Positions 17,048 through 25,849 of a stretch of 64,000 nt of DNA are shown piece by piece; position 1 is the stretch's first letter; every line of letters starts with the position of its first letter. The translations under genes were made by a program, and so were the position numbers. This stretch comes from Actinomycetota bacterium (GTDB lineage Bacteria; Actinomycetota; Aquicultoria; Subteraquimicrobiales; Subteraquimicrobiaceae), in contig JASEGB010000007.1 in assembly GCA_030018275.1 (NCBI GenBank), forward strand, positions 1 through 64,000, written 5' to 3'. Below the pieces are notes generated by a model that saw only the letters and a list, made by a program, of their open reading frames with translations, searched no databases and was not told the DNA's origin.

Positions 17048-17883
17048 GAATTGAATTGGCAGAACACGCAGGTTATTGCTATGGAGTGGAGCGCGCTCTT
17101 AAGCTTGCAAGGCAAGCTGCTCGTGCTTACCCCAAGCCCATTTATACTCTGGGTCCAATCATCCATAATCCCCAGGTGGTTAAATCCTTGGAAGAGCAGG
17201 GGATATATCCCGCATCCAATTTGAATGAGATTAGAAAGGGAACAATGATCATTCGGTCTCATGGAGTTGACCCTCAAATTATTACGGGGGCGAAGAAAAA
17301 GGGCATCCATATTGTCGATGCCACATGTCCTTTCGTTAAAAAAGCCCAACAGCGAGCTTCAAAGTTGGTCAGGGAAGGATATGAATTGGTGATAGTGGGT
17401 GAGCGTGATCATCCGGAAGTCATTGGAATTTTGGCTCATGCCGGTGGCAAGGCTTTAGTTGCGGAAAAACCAAGCGATCTCGAATCTCTTAAGGGCAAAA
17501 AGAAGATTGGGGTGGTAGTCCAAACCACCCAACCCGAGGAGAATTTAAAACTGGTCGTCGGTGAATTGCTCACAAGGGCGACCGAGATTAAAGTGTTCAA
17601 TACCATTTGCGATGCTACGATCAAGAGACAAGCCGTTGCCAGGGAACTGGCAAAGCGTGTGGATATCATGCTCATTGTAGGTGGTAAAAACAGCGCCAAT
17701 ACTTCACGATTGGCGCAGATCTGTCGGCAGACAAATCCTCAAACCCATCATATCGAAACCGCTAAAGAGCTCAATCCCGCCTGGTTTGAAACAAATTCTC
17801 ATGTTGGGGTCACCGCTGGAGCGTCCACTCCGGACTGGATATTAAGGGAAGTAGTCGACAGGCTCTCACAAATTTCTCAATGA
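17044..17883 (+). CDS. ispH: 4-hydroxy-3-methylbut-2-enyl diphosphate reductase
   Basis: This is the last enzyme of the methylerythritol phosphate isoprenoid pathway. The 279-residue protein has the three cluster cysteines at about 12 (GYCYGVERAL), 95 (DATCPFVKKAQ) and 189 (NTICDATIKRQ). It has the plain length, without the S1-domain extension seen in some Bacillota. The GTG start overlaps the plsC stop by four bases. Confidence 0.95.
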   Translation: MRIELAEHAGYCYGVERALKLARQAARAYPKPIYTLGPIIHNPQVVKSLEEQGIYPASNLNEIRKGTMIIRSHGVDPQIITGAKKKGIHIVDATCPFVKKAQQRASKLVREGYELVIVGERDHPEVIGILAHAGGKALVAEKPSDLESLKGKKKIGVVVQTTQPEENLKLVVGELLTRATEIKVFNTICDATIKRQAVARELAKRVDIMLIVGGKNSANTSRLAQICRQTNPQTHHIETAKELNPAWFETNSHVGVTAGASTPDWILREVVDRLSQISQ

Positions 17884-17950
17884 TATCTCGCCAGTCGTGG
17901 TTCATGGTTCGTTAGAAAATTAATTGAATTGAGCGAGGAAGGTAAAGAAT

Positions 17951-19246
17951 ATGTTACCTTTGGTAGCAATCGTGGGGAGAGCGAATGTGGGAAAATCCAT
18001 GCTGGTAAACAGGATTGCAGCCAGCTCTGAGGCGATCGTAGATAAGGTGCCCGGTGTAACTAGGGATAGAAATTATATTCAAGCCGACTGGCGGGGAAGA
18101 TCCTTTACTCTTATCGATACGGGGGGACTTGATTTTACGAAGTCTCTTCCCATGTCGGAAGCGGTGGTTAAGCAAGTCCTTCTCGCTGTGGAGGAAGCCG
18201 ATGCCATTATCTTTGTGGTCGATGGACTCAGTGGGTTACTTCCCGATGATAATGAGATTGCCAATATTTTAAGGACCTCAAATAAGCCCGTATTATTGGC
18301 GGTGAACAAAGTAGATGATCTCACCCGAGATGAGGCCAAATACCAATTCTATGAGTTGGGGTTGGGGGAACCTTTGGCCATCTCGGCCATGCATGGTTTG
18401 GGGATCGAAGATTTACTCGATGAGCTCGTTCAATTCCTTCCCAAAGCCATCGAGGAGAGAAGGGAGGAATTAAGCGTTGCCATTGTGGGGAGACCAAATG
18501 TTGGGAAATCATCGATCCTCAATAGGTTGTTGGGGCAGGAGAGAGCCATTGTCAGTGAGATACCGGGAACCACCAGAGATGCTATAGATACCCTTCTCGT
18601 TCGTGATGGCAAACGATATCGATTCATCGACACGGCCGGTTTGAGACGAAAGGGAAGAATCAAAGAGGATATAGAGTATTATGGTTTTGTTCGTGCCTTG
18701 AGGACTTTAGATGTGGCGGATGTAGCTCTGATCATTCTCGATGCTTTGGAGGGAGCAACTGAGCAGGATCAAAAGGTGGGAGAGCTCGCTGAGAGTCGTG
18801 GGTGTGCGAGCATCATTCTCCTCAATAAGTGGGATTTGGTGAAAAAGAAAAGCACCGAGAATCTAATTCTTAATGTAAAGTATAGGTTTAGATTTTTATA
18901 CTATGCCCCATTGCTTTGCATTTCTGCCCTTACAGGGGAGGGAATCGGAGATATATTTCCAAATTTAGATATAATAGCCAATGAATACAAGAAGAGGATC
19001 TCCACCCCAAAATTAAATGATTTCATACAGCGATTGCTCGCAGAGGGCTACATCCTCACGAAGAGGTGCAGGAAGCTTAAGATATCATATGTAACTCAAG
19101 TGGGAACGAAACCACCGGTTTTTGTCTTTTTCGTGAATCATCCAGAAATCGTCGATCCATCCTATCAGAGATACTTGGGGAACAAGATAAGGGAAACATT
19201 TGGATTTAAGGGCTGTCCACTTCGTCTTAAATTCAGAAAGAAGTGA
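17951..19246 (+). CDS. der: Ribosome-assembly GTPase Der (EngA)
   Basis: The 431-residue protein has two tandem GTPase domains: G1 GRANVGKS and DTGG near the start, then a second set GRPNVGKSS and DTAGLRRKGR from about residue 180, each with NKxD (NKVD, NKWD). A KH-like C-terminal domain completes it. It acts in 50S subunit maturation. The ATG follows AGGAAGG. It is in the usual neighbourhood of plsY and gpsA. Confidence 0.95.
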   Translation: MLPLVAIVGRANVGKSMLVNRIAASSEAIVDKVPGVTRDRNYIQADWRGRSFTLIDTGGLDFTKSLPMSEAVVKQVLLAVEEADAIIFVVDGLSGLLPDDNEIANILRTSNKPVLLAVNKVDDLTRDEAKYQFYELGLGEPLAISAMHGLGIEDLLDELVQFLPKAIEERREELSVAIVGRPNVGKSSILNRLLGQERAIVSEIPGTTRDAIDTLLVRDGKRYRFIDTAGLRRKGRIKEDIEYYGFVRALRTLDVADVALIILDALEGATEQDQKVGELAESRGCASIILLNKWDLVKKKSTENLILNVKYRFRFLYYAPLLCISALTGEGIGDIFPNLDIIANEYKKRISTPKLNDFIQRLLAEGYILTKRCRKLKISYVTQVGTKPPVFVFFVNHPEIVDPSYQRYLGNKIRETFGFKGCPLRLKFRKK

Positions 19247-19252
19247 GCCAGA

Positions 19253-20938
19253 TTGTTGGAGATATTTAAGAGCATCTTCGCAATAATCGCCGGTTACCTT
19301 TTGGGATCCATTCCCTTTGGATTGATCATGGGAAAGATGGGTTACGGGATTGATATTCGAGAGTTCGGGAGCGGTAATGTTGGAGCCACAAATGTCTTTA
19401 GGGTTTTGGGTACCCTACCTGGTGTGCTTGTCCTCGTTGGGGATTTTCTAAAGGGTGCCCTTTCCCTGCTTCTGACCAGTTATCTCTTTCCCAATGCACC
19501 CACCCTTCTAGGAAGCCATGAGCAAGTTGTGTTGACCGATGCAATCGTCGTAGTTCTTGCGGGTATGGCCGCCATCTTAGGTCATAGTTGGTCGATTTAT
19601 CTGAAGTTCTCGGGCGGGAAGGGAGTGGCTACCGGGGCTGGGGTTCTCACCGTTTTGGCGCCAAATGTCACGGGTATTCTCTTTCTCATCTGGCTTTTGA
19701 TCGTGATGGCCACCAGATATGTTTCCCTGGCCTCGATAACCACTGCTTTTATCCTTCCTCTTTTGATGCTCTATTTTCAAGCCGGAAATTATCCCTATAT
19801 TTTATTCAGTATCCTCGCCACCATCGTAATTGTCTATAAGCATAAAGCGAATATAAAAAGACTTTTGGCTGGGGAGGAATTGAAGTTTGGGATTTCGTTC
19901 CCAGGAAAGGAAAGGAAAGTAATGGAGAGAATTGCTGTTATTGGTGCAGGTAGTTGGGGCACGGCGATTTCCACCCTTCTTGCAAAAAAGGGATTTTCAG
20001 TTACCTTATGGGCTAGAGACAGCGATTTAGCAGAAGCTATGCAAAATTTGCGACGCAATCCTCGATATTTACCCGAACTCCTCCTTCCCAAAAATTTGTA
20101 TATTACAGGTGATCTCTCCAAAGCTCTTTCAAAAGTGGAGATAGTAACCCTGGCTGTGCCCTCTCACGCTATGCGTTCGATCATTCGAATGCTTAAAGAT
20201 GAGTTAAAATCCAATATACTCATCGTGAGCTTAACAAAGGGAATAGAAGTTGATACCCTCATGCGAATGTCAGAGATCATTCAAGGCGAACTCTCATCCA
20301 CTTTCCAGGTGAATATCGGAGTACTTTCGGGTCCTAACCATGCTGAGGAAGTTGCTCAGGAAATTCCCACCGCTACCGTAGTCTCAGCTTTCGATAAAGG
20401 TTTAGCCTTGAAACTCCAAGAGGTGTTCATGACTCCTTATTTCAGAGTTTACACCAATCCGGATGTGGTTGGGGTTGAACTCGGTGGAGCCACCAAAAAT
20501 GTAATTGCCATTGCGGTGGGAATATCCGATGGACTGGGTTACGGTGACAATACCAAGGCTTCCCTGATGACCAGGGGACTAGCGGAGATGACTCGCTTGG
20601 GTGTGACTTTAGGTGCTCGATCTTTGACCTTCGCTGGACTTTCAGGAGTTGGCGATCTTATTGCCACTTGTACCAGCCGTCATAGCAGAAATCGAGCTGT
20701 AGGTGAAAAGCTTGGCAGGGGAATGAGCTTATCCCAAATACTGCGAGAGACGACAATGGTTGCAGAGGGCATCCGCACAGCGAAAGCGGTTTATCAGCTC
20801 GCTCAAAAATATGGGGTTGATATGCCCATAACCAAGAGCGTAGTAGAAGTGATTTACTTTGGTAAAGATCCTCACGATTGTGTGGTAGAACTCATGTCAA
20901 GGGGACCAACCGAGGAGATAAAAGAGAGGGGAATTTAA
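19253..20938 (+). CDS. plsY-gpsA: PlsY-GpsA fusion: glycerol-3-phosphate acyltransferase / dehydrogenase
   Basis: One uninterrupted frame of 561 residues covers two enzymes. Residues 1 to about 215 are PlsY, a five-helix membrane acyltransferase with GSIPFGLIMGK, REFGSGNVGATNVFRVLG and SGGKGVATGAGV. Residues 224-561 are GpsA, the NAD(P)-dependent glycerol-3-phosphate dehydrogenase, with GAGSWGTAIS, GPNHAEEVAQ, the catalytic lysine in ELGGATKNVIAIAVG and SRHSRNRAVG. No stop separates them. An internal ATG at 19922 with AGGAAAGGAAAG upstream could also yield free GpsA. Start TTG 19253 (or 19256) has a weak ribosome site. The fusion would make G3P next to the membrane acyltransferase that uses it. 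Confidence 0.88.
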   Translation: MLEIFKSIFAIIAGYLLGSIPFGLIMGKMGYGIDIREFGSGNVGATNVFRVLGTLPGVLVLVGDFLKGALSLLLTSYLFPNAPTLLGSHEQVVLTDAIVVVLAGMAAILGHSWSIYLKFSGGKGVATGAGVLTVLAPNVTGILFLIWLLIVMATRYVSLASITTAFILPLLMLYFQAGNYPYILFSILATIVIVYKHKANIKRLLAGEELKFGISFPGKERKVMERIAVIGAGSWGTAISTLLAKKGFSVTLWARDSDLAEAMQNLRRNPRYLPELLLPKNLYITGDLSKALSKVEIVTLAVPSHAMRSIIRMLKDELKSNILIVSLTKGIEVDTLMRMSEIIQGELSSTFQVNIGVLSGPNHAEEVAQEIPTATVVSAFDKGLALKLQEVFMTPYFRVYTNPDVVGVELGGATKNVIAIAVGISDGLGYGDNTKASLMTRGLAEMTRLGVTLGARSLTFAGLSGVGDLIATCTSRHSRNRAVGEKLGRGMSLSQILRETTMVAEGIRTAKAVYQLAQKYGVDMPITKSVVEVIYFGKDPHDCVVELMSRGPTEEIKERGI

Positions 20939-21028
20939 ATGGTGGAATTTTTTTGGGTAGTGGTTGTCCTGATAATTACATTCTTATTATTCGCCTTACT
21001 GGCAAAGATGTGGTCCGCTCATCATTAA
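20939..21028 (+). CDS. 29-residue single-span membrane peptide
   Basis: ATG 20939 begins one base after the plsY-gpsA stop, behind GAGAGGGG. The 29 codons encode an acidic start, one hydrophobic helix of about 19 residues (from FFWVVVVLI to FALLA) and a short tail KMWSAHH, ending TAA. The layout is that of a small membrane protein co-translated with the lipid-synthesis gene. I recognise no family. It is too short for routine gene callers. Confidence 0.5.
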   Translation: MVEFFWVVVVLIITFLLFALLAKMWSAHH

Positions 21029-21069
21029 AAATTCAGGATTTCTAAATTTCAAAGCATATGAAGGTTACC

Positions 21070-21098
21070 TTGAATAAAGATTTTACCTTAGATATAAT
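21070..21098 (+). promoter_or_regulatory. Sigma-70 promoter of tRNA-Pro
   Basis: TTGAAT (21070-21075) and a perfect TATAAT (21093-21098) are separated by 17 bases. Transcription would start about 20 bases before the tRNA. Confidence 0.75.
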
Positions 21099-21124
21099 GA
21101 GGTCGATAAATGACCAAATAGAAA

Positions 21125-21202
21125 CGGGGCGTGGCGCAGCCTGGTTAGCGCACCAGACTGGGGGTCTGGGGGTCGGCGGTTCAAATCCGCTCGCCCCGAC
21201 CA
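21125..21202 (+). tRNA. tRNA-Pro (anticodon GGG)
   Basis: A 7-bp acceptor stem (CGGGGCG 21125-21131 with CGCCCCG 21192-21198) is followed by A73 and an encoded CCA. The D-arm contains AGCCTGGTTAGCGC. The anticodon stem CCAGA/TCTGG encloses the loop CTGGGGG, giving anticodon GGG. The T-arm contains GGTTCAAATCC. Confidence 0.95.
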
Positions 21203-21214
21203 GGTCAGAATATT

Positions 21215-21243
21215 AGAAGGGCCAGAAATGACCCTTCTTTTTT
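21215..21243 (+). terminator. Intrinsic terminator after tRNA-Pro
   Basis: A perfect 7-bp stem AGAAGGG (21215-21221) / CCCTTCT (21232-21238) is followed directly by a run of T to 21243. It closes the tRNA transcript before the aminotransferase gene. Confidence 0.9.
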
Positions 21244-21284
21244 GTCTGTGAGTCAAGGAATATTTTTTTCTAACAAAAGCATCC

Positions 21285-21314
21285 AAAATAGGCTAAAATA
21301 GGTTAAAATAGACA
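21285..21314. repeat. Three 10-bp tandem units before the aminotransferase gene
   Basis: The 10-mers AAAATAGGCT, AAAATAGGTT and AAAATAGACA follow one another without a gap, 22 bases before the gene start at 21336. The period equals one helical turn, so all units face the same side of the DNA. They could be a regulator binding array or simple repeat slippage. Confidence 0.5.
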
Positions 21315-21335
21315 GAATTTTGAAAGGAAATGATC

Positions 21336-22733
21336 ATGCCAGTTAGGAGTAATTTGATTTCCATCGACGATGCTCTAAACGCTTCAAAAAGCGAGGTTAA
21401 AGAGTGGTTTAGGGAGTACATTAATCCCGATTTGTGTTTGACACTTGAACTCGTTGGTTTCGACGAGGTTTATGACAGAGCTGAGGGGATCACCGTTTAC
21501 GTCGATGGAAAACCATATTTGGACTTTTTATGTGGGTATGGAGTTGCAGCCCTGGGACATAACCACCCCGAAATAATAAAGGAAATATATAAAGTCAAGG
21601 AACAGCCAAATTTTTTTCAAGCCGCTCTTTCCCCTCTGACTGCGGCATTGGCTCGAAATCTTGCCCTTATCACCCCCGGGAGTTTAAGGAAATCCTTCTT
21701 CTGTAATTCCGGAGCAGAGGCTGTGGAAGGAGCCTTGAAACTAGCCAGAGCGGCTACTCACCGTAAAAAGATAATTTACACCGAGAATTCCTTTCATGGG
21801 AAGACTATGGGAGCCCTATCTGCAACGGGTAGGGGAAAATACCAGGCACCCTTTGAACCACTACTCCCGGATTTTGAGAGCATACCCTTTGGCGATTCCG
21901 AAGCTTTACGTGAGAAGCTCAGGGAAGGTGATGTAGCTGCCTTTATAGTCGAGCCCATCCAGGGTGAGGGAGGGGTTATCCTCCCTCCAGAGGGCTATTT
22001 GAAGGAGTCGGAGAAGTTGTGCCGGGAGTACGAAGCTTTACTTATTTTGGATGAGATTCAAACCGGTCTTGGTCGCACGGGAGCGATGTTTGCCTGCGAA
22101 CATGAAGGTGTAGAACCGGATATTCTTTGTTTGGCAAAGGCCTTGAGCGGCGCAGCTATACCGATTGGTGTTTACATAACCACGGATGAAATATGGAAAA
22201 AGGCTTATGGCAGCATGGAAAGATGTTTGCTTCACACTTCCACCTTTGGCGGAAATGCCTGGGCTTGTGCCGCTGCCCTGGCCACCCTAGATTTACTCTG
22301 TCGTGATAAAGGGCGTCTGATCAAGGAAGCTGGAGATAAGGGTGAATATTTCCTAAATAGGTTGGAGAGTTTAAAGAATCGAAATCCCATAGTGAAAGAG
22401 GTCAGGGGCAAGGGATTAATGATCGGGATGGAATTTGATCAGCCAAAGTTTCTTAAGGGAGCTTTAAGTGATCTCTTTAGGAAATACTCTGCATCCTTGG
22501 TTGCCAGTGAGCTTAAGGATGAATACTCCGTCATCACCGCCTATACTTTAAACAATCCTAATGTTATCAGGTTCCTACCACCCTTACTGGTCTCAACGGA
22601 TCAAATAGATTATCTCGTGGAGTCTCTGGACAAGATATGTCATCGGGGATTTTCGGGAGTAGTATTGGGAGCAGGGTGGAAAGCCGGAAAGCGTTTGATC
22701 AGAAAGGGTTTTACCCGCGAGTATATCGAGTGA
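21336..22733 (+). CDS. Class III PLP aminotransferase (acetylornithine/putrescine type)
   Basis: The 465-residue protein has the class III fold: FLCGYGVAALGHNHPEI, CNSGAEAVEGALKLAR, ENSFHGKTMGALS, the LILDEIQTGLGRTG block and the PLP lysine in LCLAKALSGAAIPIG. It is longer than acetylornithine aminotransferase (about 400) and resembles putrescine/4-aminobutyrate transaminases. The exact amine substrate cannot be told. ATG 21336 is preferred over ATG 21330 because GAAAGGA is eight bases before it. It overlaps pgsA by four bases. Confidence 0.82.
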   Translation: MPVRSNLISIDDALNASKSEVKEWFREYINPDLCLTLELVGFDEVYDRAEGITVYVDGKPYLDFLCGYGVAALGHNHPEIIKEIYKVKEQPNFFQAALSPLTAALARNLALITPGSLRKSFFCNSGAEAVEGALKLARAATHRKKIIYTENSFHGKTMGALSATGRGKYQAPFEPLLPDFESIPFGDSEALREKLREGDVAAFIVEPIQGEGGVILPPEGYLKESEKLCREYEALLILDEIQTGLGRTGAMFACEHEGVEPDILCLAKALSGAAIPIGVYITTDEIWKKAYGSMERCLLHTSTFGGNAWACAAALATLDLLCRDKGRLIKEAGDKGEYFLNRLESLKNRNPIVKEVRGKGLMIGMEFDQPKFLKGALSDLFRKYSASLVASELKDEYSVITAYTLNNPNVIRFLPPLLVSTDQIDYLVESLDKICHRGFSGVVLGAGWKAGKRLIRKGFTREYIE

Positions 22734-23287
22734 TACGGTTTCAAAAGCGTTACGTGGCCAATGTAATAACAATTTTTCGTATATTTTTAATCCTTCCCCT
22801 CTTATATTTCATCTTCTCTTTGAAGTATAATATTTTTGCGATCATAATTCTTACTTTGGCGGCCTTATCCGATTGGTTGGATGGTTTCATTGCTCGTTCC
22901 ATGAGCAAGGTTACTGATTTCGGGCGCATGATCGATCCTCTTGCGGATAGATTATTCATTCTAAGTGTGATAATCGCCCTTTATATAAGAGATGCTTTAC
23001 CACCTTTTTGGGCATTGATGATTTTTATATGCAGAGATTCACTTATGATCGTTGGCTACCGCATGCTCAAGACTCGACGTAAAAGAGTGGATATCACTTA
23101 TCTGGGGAAAATGGCAACGGCCATTCTCATGGTTTCATTTATCCTACTACTGCTCAAATTCGAATTGGGAATTTGGCTATTTTATTTGGGATTGATTTTA
23201 TACTTAATTTCAGGTTTTGACTATCTCCAAAAGGGTTTAAGGATGCTCAGCCAAGGAGGGTGCGAGGTAGAGAATGAATCCTTGTAA
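22730..23287 (+). CDS. pgsA: CDP-alcohol phosphatidyltransferase (phosphatidylglycerophosphate synthase type)
   Basis: The 185-residue membrane protein has the family motif D-x2-DG-x2-AR-x8-G-x3-D-x3-D, seen as SDWLDGFIARSMSKVTDFGR then MIDPLAD. About five hydrophobic helices are present. The start is GTG 22730, overlapping the aminotransferase stop (GTGA); the longer upstream frame is noise. In Actinomycetota a pgsA-like gene precedes the DUF881/Sbp cluster, as it does here. Confidence 0.88.
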   Translation: MIRFQKRYVANVITIFRIFLILPLLYFIFSLKYNIFAIIILTLAALSDWLDGFIARSMSKVTDFGRMIDPLADRLFILSVIIALYIRDALPPFWALMIFICRDSLMIVGYRMLKTRRKRVDITYLGKMATAILMVSFILLLLKFELGIWLFYLGLILYLISGFDYLQKGLRMLSQGGCEVENESL

Positions 23288-23318
23288 AGGTAATTTACGA
23301 TGAAAGAAGGTGAGTTTG

Positions 23319-25817
23319 ATGAAGGCAGTGGTAATGGCGGGTGGAGAGGGAACGAGACTCCGTCCTTTGACGAGCAACCAGCCTAAGCCCATGGTTCCTT
23401 TCATGAATAAACCGGTGATGGAACACGTGATAGAGTTGCTTAAGAAGCATAAGATCATGGATATCGTGGTCACATTGCACTTCCTTCCTCAATTAATTAA
23501 GAATTACTTTGGTGAGGGCACCGATATGGGAGTAAATTTAAGCTATTCTATAGAGGAGAGTCCTCTGGGTACCGCGGGAAGTGTAAAGAATGCCGAGGAG
23601 CACTTGAACGAGACTTTCATCGTTGTCAGCGGCGATGTCCTCACCGATTTCAATCTCACGGAAATTATAGACTTTCATCGCAGTAGAAAAGCCATAGCCA
23701 CTATTGCCCTGAAGAGTGTCGAGAATCCTCTGGAATTTGGCGTAGTCATCACCGATGAGGATGGGCGCATCCAACGCTTTCTGGAAAAACCCACTTGGGG
23801 TCAGGTATTTAGCGACACCATTAATACTGGTATTTATGTGATCGAGCCCAAAATCTTCGAATATATTCCTGAAAATACCATATTTGATTTCAGTCAAGAT
23901 CTTTTCCCTTTGCTTCTCAAAAACGGAAAACCACTCTATGGGTGCACCGTTGAGGGATATTGGTGCGATATTGGCAATACCCAGCAGTATTTGCAAGCCC
24001 ATCGGGATATTTTGGAAGGAAAGGCGAATATTAAACCACCTGGGATTAGAATGGAAGGGGATATATGGGTTGGCGAGGGAGCATTCATTCATCCAGCTGT
24101 GGATATACGGGGACCTGTGGTAATAGGTCAACATGCTAAGATAGAAGCGGGTGCTGAGATTAGGGAATATTCGGTTATCGGGAACAATGTGCTAGTTCGA
24201 AATAATGCCCACATCCATCGATCGATAATTTGGGAGAATTCATACATTGGACCTCAAGCTCACCTTCATGGTTGTGTACTTGGGAAGAGTTGTGATATTA
24301 AGAAGGGAGCCCGACTCGACCTTGGAGTGATAGTTGGAGATGAATGTGGGATCGGGGAAGATGCTGTCATAAATCATGATGTTAAGATTTATCCCTTTAA
24401 AACCGTAGACGCCGGAGCCACCATTAATACCAGTATCATCTGGGAGACAAGAGGGATGCGAACCCTCTTTGGTAAGCATGGTGTCTCGGGTTTGATCAAT
24501 ATAGATATCACCCCGGATCTGGCAATGCATTTGGCAATGGCTTTTGGAACTTTGCTCAAGAAGGACACGCACGTGATGGTGAGCAGAGACGCCAACCGAG
24601 CCTCACGAATGATTAAAAGAGCCATCGTAGCTGCCCTCAATGCTACGGGTATTCACTGTCGAGATTTAAGAGTTGCTCCAACTCCAATTAATCGATTCAA
24701 TGTCCGGACCAGCCGGTGTGTGGGTGGGGTTCATATTAGGGTTTCTCCCTTTGATCCTCAATCCATTGAAATTAAATTGTTTGACGCGCAGGGAATGGAC
24801 ATTGATGAGATTGCCCAGCGGGGGATAGAAAAGTATTTCTATAGGGAGGACTTCAGGCGAGCCTTTTACAACGAGATTGGCGAAATCATTTTCCCCGCTC
24901 GTACGAGCGAGTATTATATAGACGGTCTGCTCAAAGTGATTGATAAAAAATTGATTAGAGATGCGAAATTCAAGGTCGTTGTGGATTATGCTTGGGGGAG
25001 CTCTTCTTTGACCATGCCTGCACTCGTAGGTAAGCTCGGTTGCGACATCATTGCCTTAAACGCTTATACCGACGAGAGCAAAACCACCATTTCCGGCGAA
25101 GAATTTCAGCAGCATCTGAAGAATTTATGTCGAACGGTTCGAGTATTTAAGGCGGATTTTGGCATCCTCATCGACAGCGCTTGCGAAAAGGTATTTGTAG
25201 TGGATGACAGGGGAAGACCCATTTCTAATGATGATCTCCTTCATTTCTTTGTGAGTCTCATTTGCCAATTTGGGAGGAAGAGGGGGAAAATTGCGGTTCC
25301 CCTCACCGTCTCCCGCGTGGTCGAGGATATCGCCGCCGAATATGGACGGAAGGTCATCAGAACGAAGGTAAGCCCCAGGGCTTTGATGGAAGCTGCTTTG
25401 AGGAAAGACGTAGTCTTTGCAGGTGCTCAAGGCGGAGGTTTAATCTTTCCTCAATTCCTACCGTCCTATGATGCCATCATGACCTTTTGCAAACTTTTAG
25501 AATTCCTTGCGAAGGCCGACAAACCGATATCGGAATTAGTTGCCGATCTTCCCGAATGCCATTTGGCTCACCAGAACACTTTCTGCTCGTGGGAGCTAAA
25601 GGGACTGGTTATGCGACGATTGATGGAGCGAGCTAAAGATAAACAAGTACAGCTTTTAGACGGAGTAAAGATTTTTGATACAGATCGCTGGGCTTTAATT
25701 CTTCCGGATCCAGAGGAGCCGGTATTTAGAATCTACGCCGAAGCCGATTCCGATAAGAGAGCTAAAGCCGAGGTTGAGAATTATATCAAATTCATTTCCA
25801 GCATCGTCTCCTCCTAG
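23319..25817 (+). CDS. Sugar-1-phosphate nucleotidyltransferase fused to a degenerate phosphomannomutase domain
   Basis: The protein has 832 residues in three parts. About 1-230 is a nucleotidyltransferase ([20 protein letters not shown], then GTAGSVKNA). About 245-365 is a left-handed beta-helix of hexapeptide repeats ([27 protein letters not shown]). About 370-832 is an alpha-D-phosphohexomutase-like domain. In the last part the catalytic serine loop TASHNP is replaced by IRVSPFDP and the metal loop DGDxDR by DSACEKV, so that domain is probably catalytically dead. ATG 23319 follows AAGGTGAG. A live mutase is the next gene. GDP-mannose synthesis is the likely role of the N-terminus. Confidence 0.85.
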   Translation: MKAVVMAGGEGTRLRPLTSNQPKPMVPFMNKPVMEHVIELLKKHKIMDIVVTLHFLPQLIKNYFGEGTDMGVNLSYSIEESPLGTAGSVKNAEEHLNETFIVVSGDVLTDFNLTEIIDFHRSRKAIATIALKSVENPLEFGVVITDEDGRIQRFLEKPTWGQVFSDTINTGIYVIEPKIFEYIPENTIFDFSQDLFPLLLKNGKPLYGCTVEGYWCDIGNTQQYLQAHRDILEGKANIKPPGIRMEGDIWVGEGAFIHPAVDIRGPVVIGQHAKIEAGAEIREYSVIGNNVLVRNNAHIHRSIIWENSYIGPQAHLHGCVLGKSCDIKKGARLDLGVIVGDECGIGEDAVINHDVKIYPFKTVDAGATINTSIIWETRGMRTLFGKHGVSGLINIDITPDLAMHLAMAFGTLLKKDTHVMVSRDANRASRMIKRAIVAALNATGIHCRDLRVAPTPINRFNVRTSRCVGGVHIRVSPFDPQSIEIKLFDAQGMDIDEIAQRGIEKYFYREDFRRAFYNEIGEIIFPARTSEYYIDGLLKVIDKKLIRDAKFKVVVDYAWGSSSLTMPALVGKLGCDIIALNAYTDESKTTISGEEFQQHLKNLCRTVRVFKADFGILIDSACEKVFVVDDRGRPISNDDLLHFFVSLICQFGRKRGKIAVPLTVSRVVEDIAAEYGRKVIRTKVSPRALMEAALRKDVVFAGAQGGGLIFPQFLPSYDAIMTFCKLLEFLAKADKPISELVADLPECHLAHQNTFCSWELKGLVMRRLMERAKDKQVQLLDGVKIFDTDRWALILPDPEEPVFRIYAEADSDKRAKAEVENYIKFISSIVSS

Positions 25818-25849
25818 TCAAAATTCAGGTTTGGAGGTAAATTTCAGGT

